Shown: positions 37,401 through 50,430, numbered from the stretch's first letter. The stretch is 64,000 bases of DNA from Calliopsis andreniformis (GCF_051401765.1 NW_027480429.1:12032157-12096156), one strand, 5' to 3'. The notes: generated by a model from the sequence alone, not told the origin. Numbers and translations are program-made.

Positions 37401-39729
37401 ATAATTGCAACCGGTGTGAATGTTATGGTCATTTCTACGTTCCGGGCAACCTAGGCTTGACTGTAGGGTGTTGCTCCACCAGATCGAATAGGTCGGGCCA
37501 TAGAAGTCAACGCCCGAAGCATAAAATACAAAATAAATAGAACAGTTTTTCCATCGTATAAAACGAATAATAGCAACCAGTGTGAAAGTTCTGGTCATTT
37601 CTACGTTCCGGGCAACCTAGGCTTCACTCTAGGGCGTTGTTCCACCGGATCGAATAGTTAGGGCATAAGAAGTGAACGCCAGAAGCATAAAATACAATAT
37701 AAATACAACAGTTTTTCCATCATATAAAACGAGTAATTGCAACCAGTATGAAAGTTGTGGTCATTTCTACTTTCCGGGCAACCTAGGCTACACCCTAGGG
37801 CGTTGCTCCAACAGATTCAATAGTTAGTGCCCTAGAAGTCAGCGGCAGAAGCATAAAATACGATATAAATACAACAGTTTTTCCATCGTATAAAACGAAT
37901 AATTGCAACCAGTATGAAAGTTATGGTCATTTCTACTTTCCGGGCAACCTAGGCTTCACCCTAGGGCGTTGTTCCAACAGATTGAATGGTTAGGGCCTTA
38001 GAAGTCAACGCCCGAAGCATGAAATACAAAATACATAGAACAGTTGTTCCATCGTATAAAACGAATAATTCCTACCAGTGTGAAAGTTATGGTAATTTCT
38101 ACGTACCGGGCAACCTAGGTTTCACTCTAGGGCGTTGCTCCACCAGACCGCATAGCTAGGGACTTAGAATTCAACGCCATAAGAATAAAATACAATATAA
38201 GTACAACAGTTTTTCCATCGTATAAAACGAACAATTGCAACCAGTATGAAAGTTATGGTCATTTCTACTTTCCGGGCAACCTAGGATCCACCCTAGGGCG
38301 TTGCTCCACCAGACCCAACAGTTAGGGCCTTAGAAGTCAACGCCCGAAGCATAAAATACAAAATAAATAGACCAGTTTTTCCATTGTATAAAACGAATAA
38401 TGCTACCAGTGTAAAAGTTATGGTCATTTCTACGTTCCGGGCAACCTAGGCTTCATCCTAGGGCGTTGTTCCACCAGATCGAATAGTTAGGGCCTAAGAA
38501 GTGAACGCCAGAAGCATAAAATACAGTATAAATACAACAGTTTTTCCATCATATAAAACGAGTAATTTCAACCAGTATGAAAGTTGTGGTCATTTCTACT
38601 TTCCGGGCAACCTAGGCTACATCCTAGGGCGTTGCTCCAACAGATTGAATAGTTAGGGCCTTAGAAGTCAATGCCCGAAGCATAAAATGGAATAAAAATA
38701 CAACAGTCTTTCCATCAGATAACCGGAATAATTGGAACCAGTTTGAAAATGATGGTCATTTCTACGTTCCGGGCAACCTCGGCTTCACTCTAGGGCGTTG
38801 CTCCACCAGATCGAATAGTTAGTGCCTTCGAAGTCAACGCCAGAAGCATAAAATACAATATCAATACAACAGTTTTTCCATCGTATAAAACGAATAATTG
38901 CAACCAGTATGAAAGTTATGGTCATTTCTACTTTCCGGGCAACCTAGGATCCACCCTAGGGCGTTGCTGCAACAGATTGAATAGTTAGGACCTTAGACGT
39001 CAACGCCCGAAAGATGAAATACAAAATAAATAGAACAGTTGTTCCATCGTATAAAACGAATAATTCCTACCAGTGTGAAAGTTATGGTAATTTCTACGTT
39101 CCGGGCAACCTAGGCTTCACTCTATGGCGTTCTTCCACCACATCGAATAGTTGCGGCCTCAGAAGTCAACGCCTGAAGCATAAAATACAATAAAAATACA
39201 ACAGTCTTTCCATCCTATAACAGGAATAATTGCAACCCGTGTGAATGTGATGGTCATTTGTACGTTCCAGGCAACCTAGGCTTCACTCTAGGGCGTTGTT
39301 CCACCAGATCGAATTGTTAGGGCCTTAGAAGTCAACTCCAGAAGCATAAACTACAATATAAATACAACAGTTTTTCAATCATATAAAACGAGTAATTGCA
39401 ACCAGTATGAAAGTTGTGGTCATTTCTACTTCCGGGCAACCTACGCTACACCCTAGGGCGTTGCTCCATCAGATTGAATAGTTAGGGCCTTAGAAGTCAA
39501 CGCCTGAAGCATAAAAAACAATATAAATACAACAGCTTTTCCATCGTATAAAACGAATAATTGCAACAAGTATGAAAGTTGTGGTTATTTCTACGTTCCG
39601 GGCAACCTAGGTTTCACTCTAGGGCGTTGCTCCACCAGATCGAACAGTGAGGGCCTTAGAAGTAAACGCCCGAAGCATAAAATACGATACAAAATACAAC
39701 AGCTTTTCCATCGTATAAAACGAATAATT

Positions 39730-41390
39730 GGGACCAGTGTGAAAGTTAAAGTCATTTCTACATCTCGAGCAACCTAGGCTTCACTCTATGGCGTTCTTCC
39801 ACCACATCGAATAGCTACGGCCTCAGAAGTCAACGCCTGAAGCATAAAATACAATAAAAATACAACAGTCTTTCCATACTATAACAGGAATAATTGCAAC
39901 CCGTGTGAAAGTGATGGTCATTTCAACGTTCCGGGTAACCTAGGCTTCAGTCTAGGGCGTTGTTGCACCAGATCGAACCGTTGGGGCATAAGAAGGCAAC
40001 GCCAGAAGCATAAAATACAATATAAATACAACAGTTTTTCCATCGTATAAAACGAATAATAGCAACCAGTGTGAAAGTTATGGTCATTTCTACGTTCCGG
40101 GCAACCTAGGCTTCACCCCAGGGCGTTGTTCCACCAGATCGACTAGTTAGGGCCTAAGAAGTGAACGCCAGCAGCATAAAGTACAATATAAATACAACAG
40201 TTCTTCCATCATATAAAACGAATAATTGCAACCAGTATGAAAGTTATGGTCATTTCTACGTTCCGGGCAACCTAGGCTTCACTCTATGGCGTTCTTCCAC
40301 CACATCGAATAGCAACGGCCTCAGAAGTCAACGCCTGAAGCATAAAATACAATAAAAATACAACAGTCTTTCCATCCTATAACAGGAATAATTGCAACCC
40401 GTGTGAAAGTGATGGTCATTTGTACGTTCCAGGCAACCTAGGCTTCACTCTAGGGCGTTGTTCCACCAGACCGAATTGTTAGGGCCTAAGAAGTCAACGC
40501 CAGAAGTATAAGATACAATATAAATATAACAGTTTTTCCATCGTATGGAACGAATAATAGCAACCAGTGTGAAGGTTATGGTCATTTCTACGATCCGGGC
40601 AACCTAGGTTTCGCTCTAGGGCGTTGCTACACCAGATCGAATAGCTAGGGACTTGGAATTCAACGCCAGAAGAATAAAACACAATATAAGTACAACCGTT
40701 TTTCCATTGTATAAAATGAATAATTGCAAATATTGTGAAATTAATTGTCATTTCTACGTTCCGGGCAACCTAGGCGTCACTGTAGGGCGTTGCTCCACCA
40801 CAGCTAATAGCTACGGCCTAAGAAGGCAACGCCAGAAGCATAAAATACAATATAAGTATAACAGTTCTTCCATCGTATAAAACGAATAATAGCAACCAGT
40901 GTGAAAGTGAGGGTCATTTTAACGTTCCGGGTAACCTAGGCTTCACTCTAGGGCGTTGTTGCACCAGATCGAACCGTTGGGGCCTAAGAAGGCAACGCCA
41001 GAAGCATAAAATACAATATAAGTATAACAGTTTTTCCATCGTATAAAACGAATAATAGCAACCAGTATGAAAGTTGTGGTCATTTCTACTTTCCGGGCAA
41101 CCTAGGCTACACCCTAGGGCGTTGCTGCAACAGATTGAATAGTTAGGGCCTTAGAAGTCAACGCCAGAAGCATAAAAAACAATATAAATACAACAGCTTT
41201 TCCATCGTATAAAACGAATAATTGCAACAAATATGATAGTTGTGGTTATTTCTACGTTCCGGGCAACCTAGGTTTCACTCTAGGGCGTTGCTCCACCAGA
41301 TCGAATAGTGAGGGCCTTAGAAGTAAACGCACGAAGCATAAAATACGATACAAAATACAACAGCTTTTCCATCGTATAAAACGAATAATT
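39730..41390. repeat. HOR copy 1 (10 monomers, 1,661 bp)
   Basis: Shortest copy of the domain-6 HOR, measured between consecutive GGGACCAGTG markers. It contains one CAGCAGCATAAA monomer (40,161) and the AATTGCAAATATTG monomer near 40,723. It appears to be the base form from which the longer copies differ by internal additions, although loss from a longer form cannot be excluded. Confidence 0.8.
40007..40172 (+). repeat. Exemplar satellite monomer (166 bp)
   Basis: Near-consensus monomer for orientation. In order it holds: an AT-rich segment (AGCATAAAATACAATATAAA, then TACAACAG); a T-run leading into CCATCGTATA; ACGAATAAT; CAACCAGTGTGAAAGTTATG; GTCATTTCTACG; TTCCGGGCAACCTAGG; a second CTAGGG or CCAGGG motif; GGCGTTG; CCACCAGATCGA; GTTAGGGCC; and AGAAGT with AACGCC before the next copy. 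Roughly the first 60 bp are about 25% GC and the remaining 106 bp about 50% GC by hand count of a composite. It is non-coding: stops occur at TAA in the CATAAAA motif, at TAG around GTTAGGG, and in the CGAATAAT segment. 166 bp is close to a nucleosome core plus linker. Confidence 0.95.
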
Positions 41391-43716
41391 GGGACCAGTG
41401 TGATAGTTAAAGTCATTTCTACATCTCGAGCAACCTGGGCTTCACTCTATGGCGTTCTTCCACCACATCGAATAGCTACGGCCTCAGAAGTCAACGCCTG
41501 AAGCATAAAATACAATAAAAATACAACAGTCTTTCCATCCTATAACAGGAATAATTGCAACCCGTGTGAAAGTGATGGTCATTTCAACATTCCGGGTAAC
41601 CTAGGCTTCACTCTAGGGCGTTGTTGCACCAGATCGAACCGTTGGGGCCTAAGAAGGCAACGCCAGAAGCATAAAATACAATATAAATATAACAGTTTTT
41701 CCATCGTGTAAAACGAATAATAGCAACCAGTGTGAAAGTTATGGTCATTTCTACGTTCCGGGCAACCTAGGCTTCACCCCAGGGCGTTGTTCCACCAGAT
41801 CGACTAGTTAGGGCCTAAGAAGTGAACGCCAGCAGCATAAAATACAATATAAATACAACAGTTCTTCCATCATACAAAACGAATAATTGCAACCAGTATG
41901 AAAGTTATGGTCATTTCTACGTTCCGGGCAACCTAGGCTTCACTCTATGGCGTTCTTCCACCACATCGAATAACAACGGCCTCAGAAGTCAACGCCTGAA
42001 GCATAAAATACAATAAAAATACAAATAGTCTTTCCATCCTATAACAGGAATAATTGCAACCCGTGTGAAAGTGATGGTCATTTGTACGTTCCAGGCAACC
42101 TAGGCTTCTCTCTAGGGCGTTGTTCCACCAGATCGAATTGTTAGGGCCTAAGAAGTCAACGCCAGAAGCATAAGATACAATATAAATATAACAGTCTTTC
42201 CATCGTATAGAACGAATAATAGCATCCAGTGTGAAAGTTATGGTCATTTCTACGTTCCGGGCAACCTAGGCTTCACTCTAGGGCGTTGCTCCACCAGATC
42301 AAACAGTTAGGGCCTTAGAAGTCAACGCCCGAAGCATAAAACACAAAATAAATAGAACAGTTTTTCCATCGTATAAAACGAATAATAGCAACCAGTGTCA
42401 AAGTTATGGTCATTTCTACGTTCCGGGCAACCTAGGCTTCACCCCAGGGCGTTGTTCCACCAGATCGAATAGTTAGGGCCTAAGAAGTGAACGCCAGCAG
42501 CATAAAATACACTATAAATACAACAGTTCTTCCATCATATAAAACGAATAATTGCAACCAGTATGAAAGTTATGGTCATTTCTACGTTCCGGGCAACCTA
42601 GGCTTCACTCTATGGCGTTCTTCCACCACATCGAATAACTGCGGCCTCAGAAGTCAACGCCTGAAGCATAAAATACAATAAAAATACAACAGTCTTTCCA
42701 TCCTATAACAGGCATAATTGCAACCCGTGTGAAAGTGATGGTCATTTGTACGTTTCAGGCATCCTAGGCTTCACTCTAGGGCGTTGTCCCACCAGATCGA
42801 ATTGTTAGGGCCTAAGAAGTCAACGCCAGAAGCATAAGATACAATATATATATAACAGTTTTTCCATCGTATAGAACGAATAATAGCAACCAGTGTGAAG
42901 GTTATGGTCATTTCTACGATCCGGGCAACCTAGGTTTCGCTCTAGGGCGTTGCTACACCAGATCGAATAGCTAGGGACTTCGAATTCAACGCCAGAAGAA
43001 TAAAACACAATATAAGTACAACCGTTTTTCCATTGTATAAAATGAATAATTGCAAATATTGTGAAATTAATGGTCATTTCTACGTTCCGGGCAACCTAGG
43101 CGTCACTGTAGGGCGTTGCTCCACCACAGCTAATAGCTACGGCCTAAGAAGGCAACGCCAGAAGCATAAAATACAATATAAGTATAACAGTTTTTCCATC
43201 GTATAAAACGAATAATAGCAACCAGTGTGAAAGTGATGGTCATTTCAACGTTCCGGGTAACCTAGGCTTCACTCTAGGGCGTTGTTGCACCAGATCGAAC
43301 CGTTGGGGCCTAAGAAGGCAACGCCAGAAGCATAAAATACAATATAAGTATAACAGTTTTTCCATCGTATAAAACGAATAATAGCAACCAGTATGAAAAT
43401 TGTGGTCATTTCTACTTTCCGGGCAACCTAGGCTACACCCTAGGGCGTTGCTGCAACAGATTGAATAGTTAGGGCCTTAGAAGTCAACGCCAGAAGCATA
43501 AAAAACAATATAAATACAACAGCTTTTCCATCGTATAAAACGAATAATTGCAACAAGTATGATAGTTGTGGTTATTTCTACGTTCCGGGCAACCTAGGTT
43601 TCACTCTAGGGCGTTGCTCCACCAGATCGAATAGTGAGGGCCTTAGAAGTAAACGCCCGAAGCATAAAATACGATACAAAATACAACAGCTTTTCCATCG
43701 TATAAAACGAATAATT
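41391..43716. repeat. HOR copy 2 (14 monomers, 2,326 bp)
   Basis: Same marker order as copy 1 plus a four-monomer (665 bp) duplication: the CAGCAGCATAAA monomer at 41,822 recurs at 42,487. The duplicated stretch is about 41,700-42,365 against 42,365-43,030. The inserted monomers include a CACAAAATAAATAGAACAG type with CAGTGTCAAAG. Confidence 0.8.
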
Positions 43717-46373
43717 GGGACCAGTGTGAAAGTTAAAGTCATTTCTACATCTCGAGCAACCTAGGCTTCACTCTATGGCGTTCTTCCACCACATCGAATA
43801 GCTACGGCCTCAGAAGTCAACGCCTGAAGCATAAAATACAATAAAAATACAACAGTCTTTCCATCCTATAACAGGAATAATTGCAACCCGTGTGAAAGTG
43901 ATGGTCATTTCAACGTTCCGGGTAACCTAGGCTTCAGTCTAGGGCGTTGTTGCACCAGATCGAACCGTTGGGGCCTAAGAAGGCAACGCCAGAAGCATAA
44001 AATACAATATAAATATAACAGTTTTTCCATCGTATAAAACGAATAATAGCAACCAGTGTGAAAGTTATGGTCATTTCTACGTTCCGGGCAACCTAGGCTT
44101 CACCCCAGGGCGTTGTTCCACCAGATCGACTAGTTAGGGCCTAAGAAGTGAACGCCAGCAGCATAAAATACACTATAAATACAACAGTTCTTCCATCATA
44201 TAAAACGAATAATTGCAACCAGTATGAAAGTTATGGTCATTTCTACGTTCCGGGCAACCTAGGCTTCACTCTATGGCTTTCTTCCACCACATCGAATAGC
44301 TGCGGCCTCAGAAGTCAACGCCTGAAGCATAAAATACAATAAAAATACAACAGACTTTCCATCCTATAACAGGCATAATTGCAACCCGTGTGAAAGTGAT
44401 GGTCATTTATACGTTCCAGGCATCCTAGGCTTCACTCTAGGGCGTTGTTCCACCAGATCGAATTGTTAGGGCCTAAGAAGTCAACGCCAGAAGCATAAGA
44501 TACAATATAAATATAACAGTTTTTCCATCGTATAGAACGAAGAATAGCAGCCAGTGTGAAAGTTATGGTCATTTGTACGTTCCGGGCAACCTAGGCTTCA
44601 CTCTAGGTCGTTGCTCCACCAGATCAAACAGTTTAGGCCTTAGAAGTCAACGCCCGAAGTATAAAATACAAATTAAATAAAACAGTTTTTCCATTGTATA
44701 AAACGAATAATTGCTACCAGTGTAAAAGGTATGGTCATTTCTACGTTCCGGGCAACCTAGGCTTCACCCTAGGGCGTTGTGCCACCAGATCGGATGGTTA
44801 GGGCCTAAGAAGTGAACGCCAGAAGCATAAAATACATTATAAATACAACAGCTTTTCCATCATATAACCGGAATAATTGCAACCAGTTTGAAAGTGATTG
44901 TCATTTCTACGTTCCGGGCAACCTCGGCTTCACTCTAGGGCGTTGCTCCACCAGATCGAATGGTTAGTGCCTTAGAAGTCAACGCCAGAAGCATAAAAAA
45001 CGATATAAATACAACAGTTTTTCCATCGTATAAAACGAATAATTGCAGCCAGTATGAAAGTTAACGTCATTTCTACTTTCCGGGCAACGTAGGCTTCACC
45101 CTAGGGCGTTGCTCCACCAGATCGAATAGTTAGGGCCTAAGAAGTGAACGCCAGCAGCATAAAATGCAATATAAATACAACAGTTCATCCATCATATGAA
45201 ACGAATGATTGCAACCAGTATGAAAGTTATGGTCATTTCTACGTTCCGGGCAACCTAGGCTTCACTCTATGGCGTTCTTCCACCACATCGAATAGCTGCG
45301 GCCTCAGAAGTCAACGCCTGAAGCATAAAATACAATAAAAATACAACAGTCTTTCCATACTATAACAGGAATAATTGCAACCCGTGTGAAAGTGATGGTC
45401 ATTTGTACGTTCCAGGCAAACTAGGCTTCACTCTAGGGCGTTGTTCCACCAGACCGAATTGTTAGGGCCTAAGAAGTCAACGCCTGAAGCATAAGATACA
45501 ATATAAATATAACAGTTTTTCCATCGTATAGAACGAATAATAGCAACCAGTGTGAAGGTTATGGTCATTTCTACGATCCGGGCAACCTAGGTTTCGCTCT
45601 AGGGCGTTGCTACACCAGATCGAATAGCTAGGGACTTGGAATTCAACGCCAGAAGAATAAAACACAATATAAGTACAACCGTTTTTCCATTGTATAAAAT
45701 GAATAATTGCAAATATTGTGAAATTAATGGTCATTTCTACGTTCCGGGCAACCTAGGCGTCACTGTAGGGCGTTGCTCCACCACAGCTAATAGCTACGGC
45801 CTAAGAAGGCAACGCCAGAAGCATAAAATACAATATAAGTATAACAGTTTTTCCATCGTATAAAACGAATAATAGCAACCAGTGTGAAAGTGATGATCAT
45901 TTCAACGTTCCGGGTAACCTAGGCTTCACTCTAGGGCGTTGTTGCACCAGATCGAACCCTTGGGGCCTAAGAAGGCAACGCCAGAAGCATAAAATACAAT
46001 ATAAGTATAACAGTTTTTCCATCGTATAAAACGAATAATAGCAACCAGTATGAAAGTTGTGGTCATTTCTACTTTCCGGGCAACCTAGGCTACACCCTAG
46101 GGCGTTGCTGCAACAGATTGAATAGTTAGGGCCTTAGAAGTCAACGCCAGAAGCATAAAAAACAATATAAATACAACAGCTTTTCCACCGTATAAAACGA
46201 ATAATTGCAACAAGTATGAAAGTTGTGGTTATTTCTACGTTCCGGGCAACCTAGGTTTCACTCTAGGGCGTTGCTCCACCAGATCGAATAGTGAGGGCCT
46301 TAGAAGTAAACGCCCAAAGCATAAAATACGTTACAAAATACAACAGCTTTTCCATCGTATAAAACGAATAATT
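43717..46373. repeat. HOR copy 3 (16 monomers, 2,657 bp)
   Basis: Two CAGCAGCATAAA monomers lie at 44,148 and 45,144 (996 bp, six monomers apart). Between them are monomers not seen in copies 1 and 2, including a CAGATCAAACAGTTTAGG type and a GATCGGATGGTTAGGG type. Marker order is otherwise conserved. Confidence 0.8.
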
Positions 46374-49300
46374 GGGACCAGTGTGAAAGTTAAAGTCATT
46401 TCTACATCTCGAGCAACCTGGGCTTCACTCTATGGCGTTCTTCCACCACATCGAATAGCTACGGCCTCAGAAGTCAACTCCTGAAGCATAAAATACAATA
46501 AAAATACAACAGTCTTTCCATCCTATAACAGGAATAATTGCAACCCGTGTGAAAGTGATGGTCATTTCAACGTTCCGGGTAGCCTAGGCTTCACTCTAGG
46601 GCGTTGTTGCACCAGATCGAACCGTTGGGGCCTAAGAAGGCAACGCCAGAAGCATAAAATACAATATAAATATAACAGCTTTTCCATCGTATAAAACGAA
46701 TAATAGCAACCAGTGTGAAAGTTATGGTCATTTCTACGTTCCGGGCAACCTAGGCTTCACCCCAGGGCGTTGTTCCACCAGATCGACTAGTTAGGGCCTA
46801 AGAAGTGAACGCCAGCAGCATAAAATACAATATAAATACAACAGTTCTTCCGTCATATAAAACGAATAATTGCAACCAGTATGAAGGTTATGGTCATTTC
46901 TACGTTCCAGGCAACCTAGGCTTCACTCTAGGGCGTTGTTCCACCAGACCGAATTGTTAGGGCCTAAGAAGTCAACGCCAGAAGCATAAGATACAATATA
47001 AATATAACAGTCTTTCCATCGTATAGAACGAATAATAGCATCCAGTGTGAAAGTTATGGTCATTTCTACGTTCCGGGCAACCTAGGCTTCACTCTAGGGC
47101 GTTGCTCCACCAGATCAAACAGTTAGGGCCTTAGAAGTCAACGCCCGAAGCATAAAACACAAAATAAATAGAACAGTTTTTCCATCGTATAAAACGAATA
47201 ATAGCAACCAGTGTCAAAGTTATGGTCATTTCTACGTTCCGGGCAACCTAGGCTTCACCCCAGGGCGTTGTTCCACCAGATCGAATAGTTAGGGCCTAAG
47301 AAGTGAACGCCAGCAGCATAAAATACACTATAAATACAACAGTTCTTCCATCATATAAAACGAATAATTGCAACCAGTATGAAAGTTATGGTCATTTCTA
47401 CGTTCCGGGCAACCTAGGCTTCACTCTATGGCGTTCTTCCACCACATCGAATAGCTGCAGCCTCAGAAGTCAACGCCTGAAGCATAAAATACAATAAAAA
47501 TACAACAGTCTATCCATCCTATAACAGGCATAATTGCAACCCGTGTGAAAGTGATGGTCATTTCAACGTTCCGGGTAGCCTAGGCTTCACTCTAGGGCGT
47601 TGTTGCACCAGATCGAACCGTTGGGGCCTAAGAAGGCAACGCCAGAAGCATAAAATACAATATAAATATAACAGCTTTTCCATCGTATAAAACGAATAAT
47701 AGCAACCAGTGTGAAAGTTATGGTCATTTCTACGTTCCGGGCAACCTAGGCTTCACCCCAGGGCGTTGTTCCACCAGATCGACTAGTTAGGGCCTAAGAA
47801 GTGAACGCCAGCAGCATAAAATACAATATAAATACAACAGTTCTTCCATCATATAAAACGAATAATTGCAACCAGTATGAAGGTTATGGTCATTTCTACG
47901 TTCCAGGCAACCTAGGCTTCACTCTAGGGCGTTGTTCCACCAGACCGAATTGTTAGGGCCTAAGAAGTCAACGCCAGAAGCATAAGATACAATATAAATA
48001 TAACAGTCTTTCCATCGTATAGAACGAATAATAGCATCCAGTGTGAAAGTTATGGTCATTTCTACGTTCCGGGCAACCTAGGCTTCACTCTAGGGCGTTG
48101 CTCCACCAGATCAAACAGTTAGGGCCTTAGAAGTCAACGCCCGAAGCATAAAACACAAAATAAATAGAACAGTTTTTCCATCGTATAAAACGAATAATAG
48201 CAACCAGTGTCAAAGTTATGGTCATTTCTACGTTCCGGGCAACCTAGGCTTCACCCCAGGGCGTTGTTCCACCAGATCGAATAGTTAGGGCCTAAGAAGT
48301 GAACGCCAGCAGCATAAAATACACTATAAATACAACAGTTCTTCCATCATATAAAACGAATAATTGCAACCAGTATGAAAGTTATGGTCATTTCTACGTT
48401 CCGGGCAACCTAGGCTTCACTCTATGGCGTTCTTCCACCACATCGAATGGCTGCAGCCTCAGAAGTCAACGCCTGAAGCATAAAATACAATAAAAATACA
48501 ACAGTCTTTCCATCCTATAACAGGCATAATTGCAACCCGTGTGAAAGTAATGGTCATTTGTACGTTTCAGGCATCCTAGGCTTCACTCTAGGGCGTTGTC
48601 CCACCAGATCGAATTGTTAGGGCCTAAGAAGTCAACGCCAGAAGCATAAGATACAATATATATATAACAGTTTTTCCATCGTATAGAACGAATAATAGCA
48701 ACCAGTGTGAAGGTTATGGTCATTTCTACGATCCGGGCAACCTAGGTTTCGCTCTAGGGCGTTGCTACACCAGATCGAATAGCTAGGGACTTGGAATTCA
48801 ACGCCAGAAGAATAAAACACAATATAAGTACAACCGTTTTTCCATTGTATAAAATGAATAATTGCAAATATTGTGAAATTAATGGTCATTTCTACGTTCC
48901 GGGCAACCTAGGCGTCACTGTAGGGCGTTGCTCCACCACAGCTAATAGCTACGGCCTAAGAAGGCAACGCCAGAAGCATAAAATACAATATAAGTATAAC
49001 AGTTTTTCCATCGTATAAAACGAATAATAGCAACCAGTGTGAAAGTGATTGTCATTTCAACGTTCCGGGTAACCTAGGCTTCACTCTAGGGCGTTGTTGC
49101 ACCAGATCGAACCGTTGGGGCCTAAGAAGGCAACGCCAGAAGCATAAAATACAATATAAGTATAACAGTTTTTCCATCGTATAAAACGAATAATAGCAAC
49201 CAGTATGAAAGTTGTGGTCATTTCTACTTTCCGGGCAACCTAGGCTACACCCTAGGGCGTTGCTGCAACAGATTGAATAGTTAGGGCCTTAGAAGTCAAC

Positions 49301-49528
49301 GCCAGAAGCATAAAAAACAATATAAATACAACAGCTTTTCCACCGTATAAAACGAATAATTGCAACAAGTATGAAAGTTGTGGTTATTTCTACGTTCCGG
49401 GCAACCTAGGTTTCACTCTAGGGCGTTGCTCCACCAGATCGAATAGTGAGGGCCTTAGAAGTAAACGCCCGAAGCATAAAATACGTTACAAAATACAACA
49501 GCTTTTCCATCGTATAAAACGAATAATT
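46374..49528. repeat. HOR copy 4 (19 monomers, 3,155 bp)
   Basis: Longest copy. It contains a six-monomer tandem duplication (about 46,530-47,525 and 47,526-48,521), followed by the AATTGCAAATATTG monomer near 48,860. Most of it lies inside the segment repeated at 58,311-64,000. Confidence 0.85.
46530..48521. repeat. 996-bp (6-monomer) tandem duplication
   Basis: 46,530-47,525 and 47,526-48,521 align at an offset of 996 bp. Differences noticed are CTTCCGTCATAT versus CTTCCATCATAT, CGAATAGCTGCAGC versus CGAATGGCTGCAGC, and CTATCCATCC versus CTTTCCATCC. The copies part at about 48,540, where CATTTCAACG is replaced by CATTTGTACG. The whole pair is repeated at 58,317-60,308. Confidence 0.88.
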
Positions 49529-49939
49529 GGGACCAGTGTGAAAGTTAAAGTCATTTCTACATCTCGAGCAACCTGGGCTTCACTCTATGGCGTTCTTCCA
49601 CCACATCGAATAGCTACGGCCTCAGAAGTCAACTCCTGAAGCATAAAATACAATAAAAATACAACAGTCTTTCCATCCTATAACAGGAATAATTGCAACC
49701 CGTGTGAAAGTGATGGTCATTTCAACGTTCCGGGTAGCCTAGGCTTCACTCTAGGGCGTTGTTGCACCAGATCGAACCGTTGGGGCCTAAGAAGGCAACG
49801 CCAGAAGCATAAAATACAATATAAATATAACAGCTTTTCCATCGTATAAAACGAATAATAGCAACCAGTGTGAAAGTTATGGTCATTTCTACGTTCCGGG
49901 CAACCTAGGCTTCACTCTAGGGCGTTGCTCCACCACATC

Positions 49940-50430
49940 GACTAGTTAGGGCCTAAGAAGTGAACGCCAGCAGCATAAAATACAATATAAATCCAACAGT
50001 TCTTCCATCATATAAAACGAGTAATTGCAACCAGTATGAAAGTTATGGTCATTTCTACGTTCCGGGCAACCTAGGCTTCACTCTATGGCGTTCTTCCACC
50101 ACATCGAATGGCTACGGCCTCAGAAGTCAACGCCTGAAGCATAAAATACAATTAAAATAGAACAGCCTTTCCATCCTATAACAGGGATAATTGCAACCCG
50201 TGTGAAAGTGATGGTCATTTCTACGTTACAGGCAACCTAGACTTCACTCTAGGGCGTTGTTCCACCAGATAGAATTGTTAGGGCCTAAGAAGTCAACGCC
50301 AGAAGCATAAGATACAATATAAATATAACTGTTTTTCCATCGTATAGAACGAATAATAGCATCCAGTGTGAAGGTTATGGTCATTTCTACGTTCCGGGCA
50401 ACCTAGGCTTCACTCTAGGGCGTTGCTCCA
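49940..50430. repeat. Three-monomer block recurring at 53,093 (offset 3,153 bp)
   Basis: The run CAGCAGCATAAAATAC, CGAATGGCTACGGCC, CAATTAAAATAGAACAGCC, ATAACAGGGATAATTGC and TAGACTTCACTC recurs at 53,093-53,583, nineteen monomers later. One difference is ATAAATCCAACAG versus ATAAATACAACAG. Confidence 0.8.

Larger units (their letters stand above)
32167..39290. repeat. Satellite domain 5: copied blocks, then diverged monomers
   Basis: The first ~1.5 kb is assembled from copies of 23.5-23.9 kb and 20.6-21.7 kb. From about 33,650 onward the monomers are more heterogeneous. Only short local repeats are visible: 33,690-33,920 with 34,188-34,418 (498 bp), a CCACGAGATG pair at 34,654/35,318 (664 bp), and GAGTAATT-type monomers about 830 bp apart near 37,690 and 38,520. 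No gene or foreign insert is visible. Confidence 0.8.

Noticed and set aside
41945..42247. Longest open reading frame (100 codons, minus strand), and some fifty others of 60-93 codons on both strands
   Set aside because: They coincide with monomer subtypes, recur with the same peptide wherever the subtype recurs, and end at stops built into the repeat. 166 is not a multiple of 3, so the frame shifts each monomer. None shows a plausible domain or gene context; the Cys and aromatic residues in the translations are by-products of the repeat.
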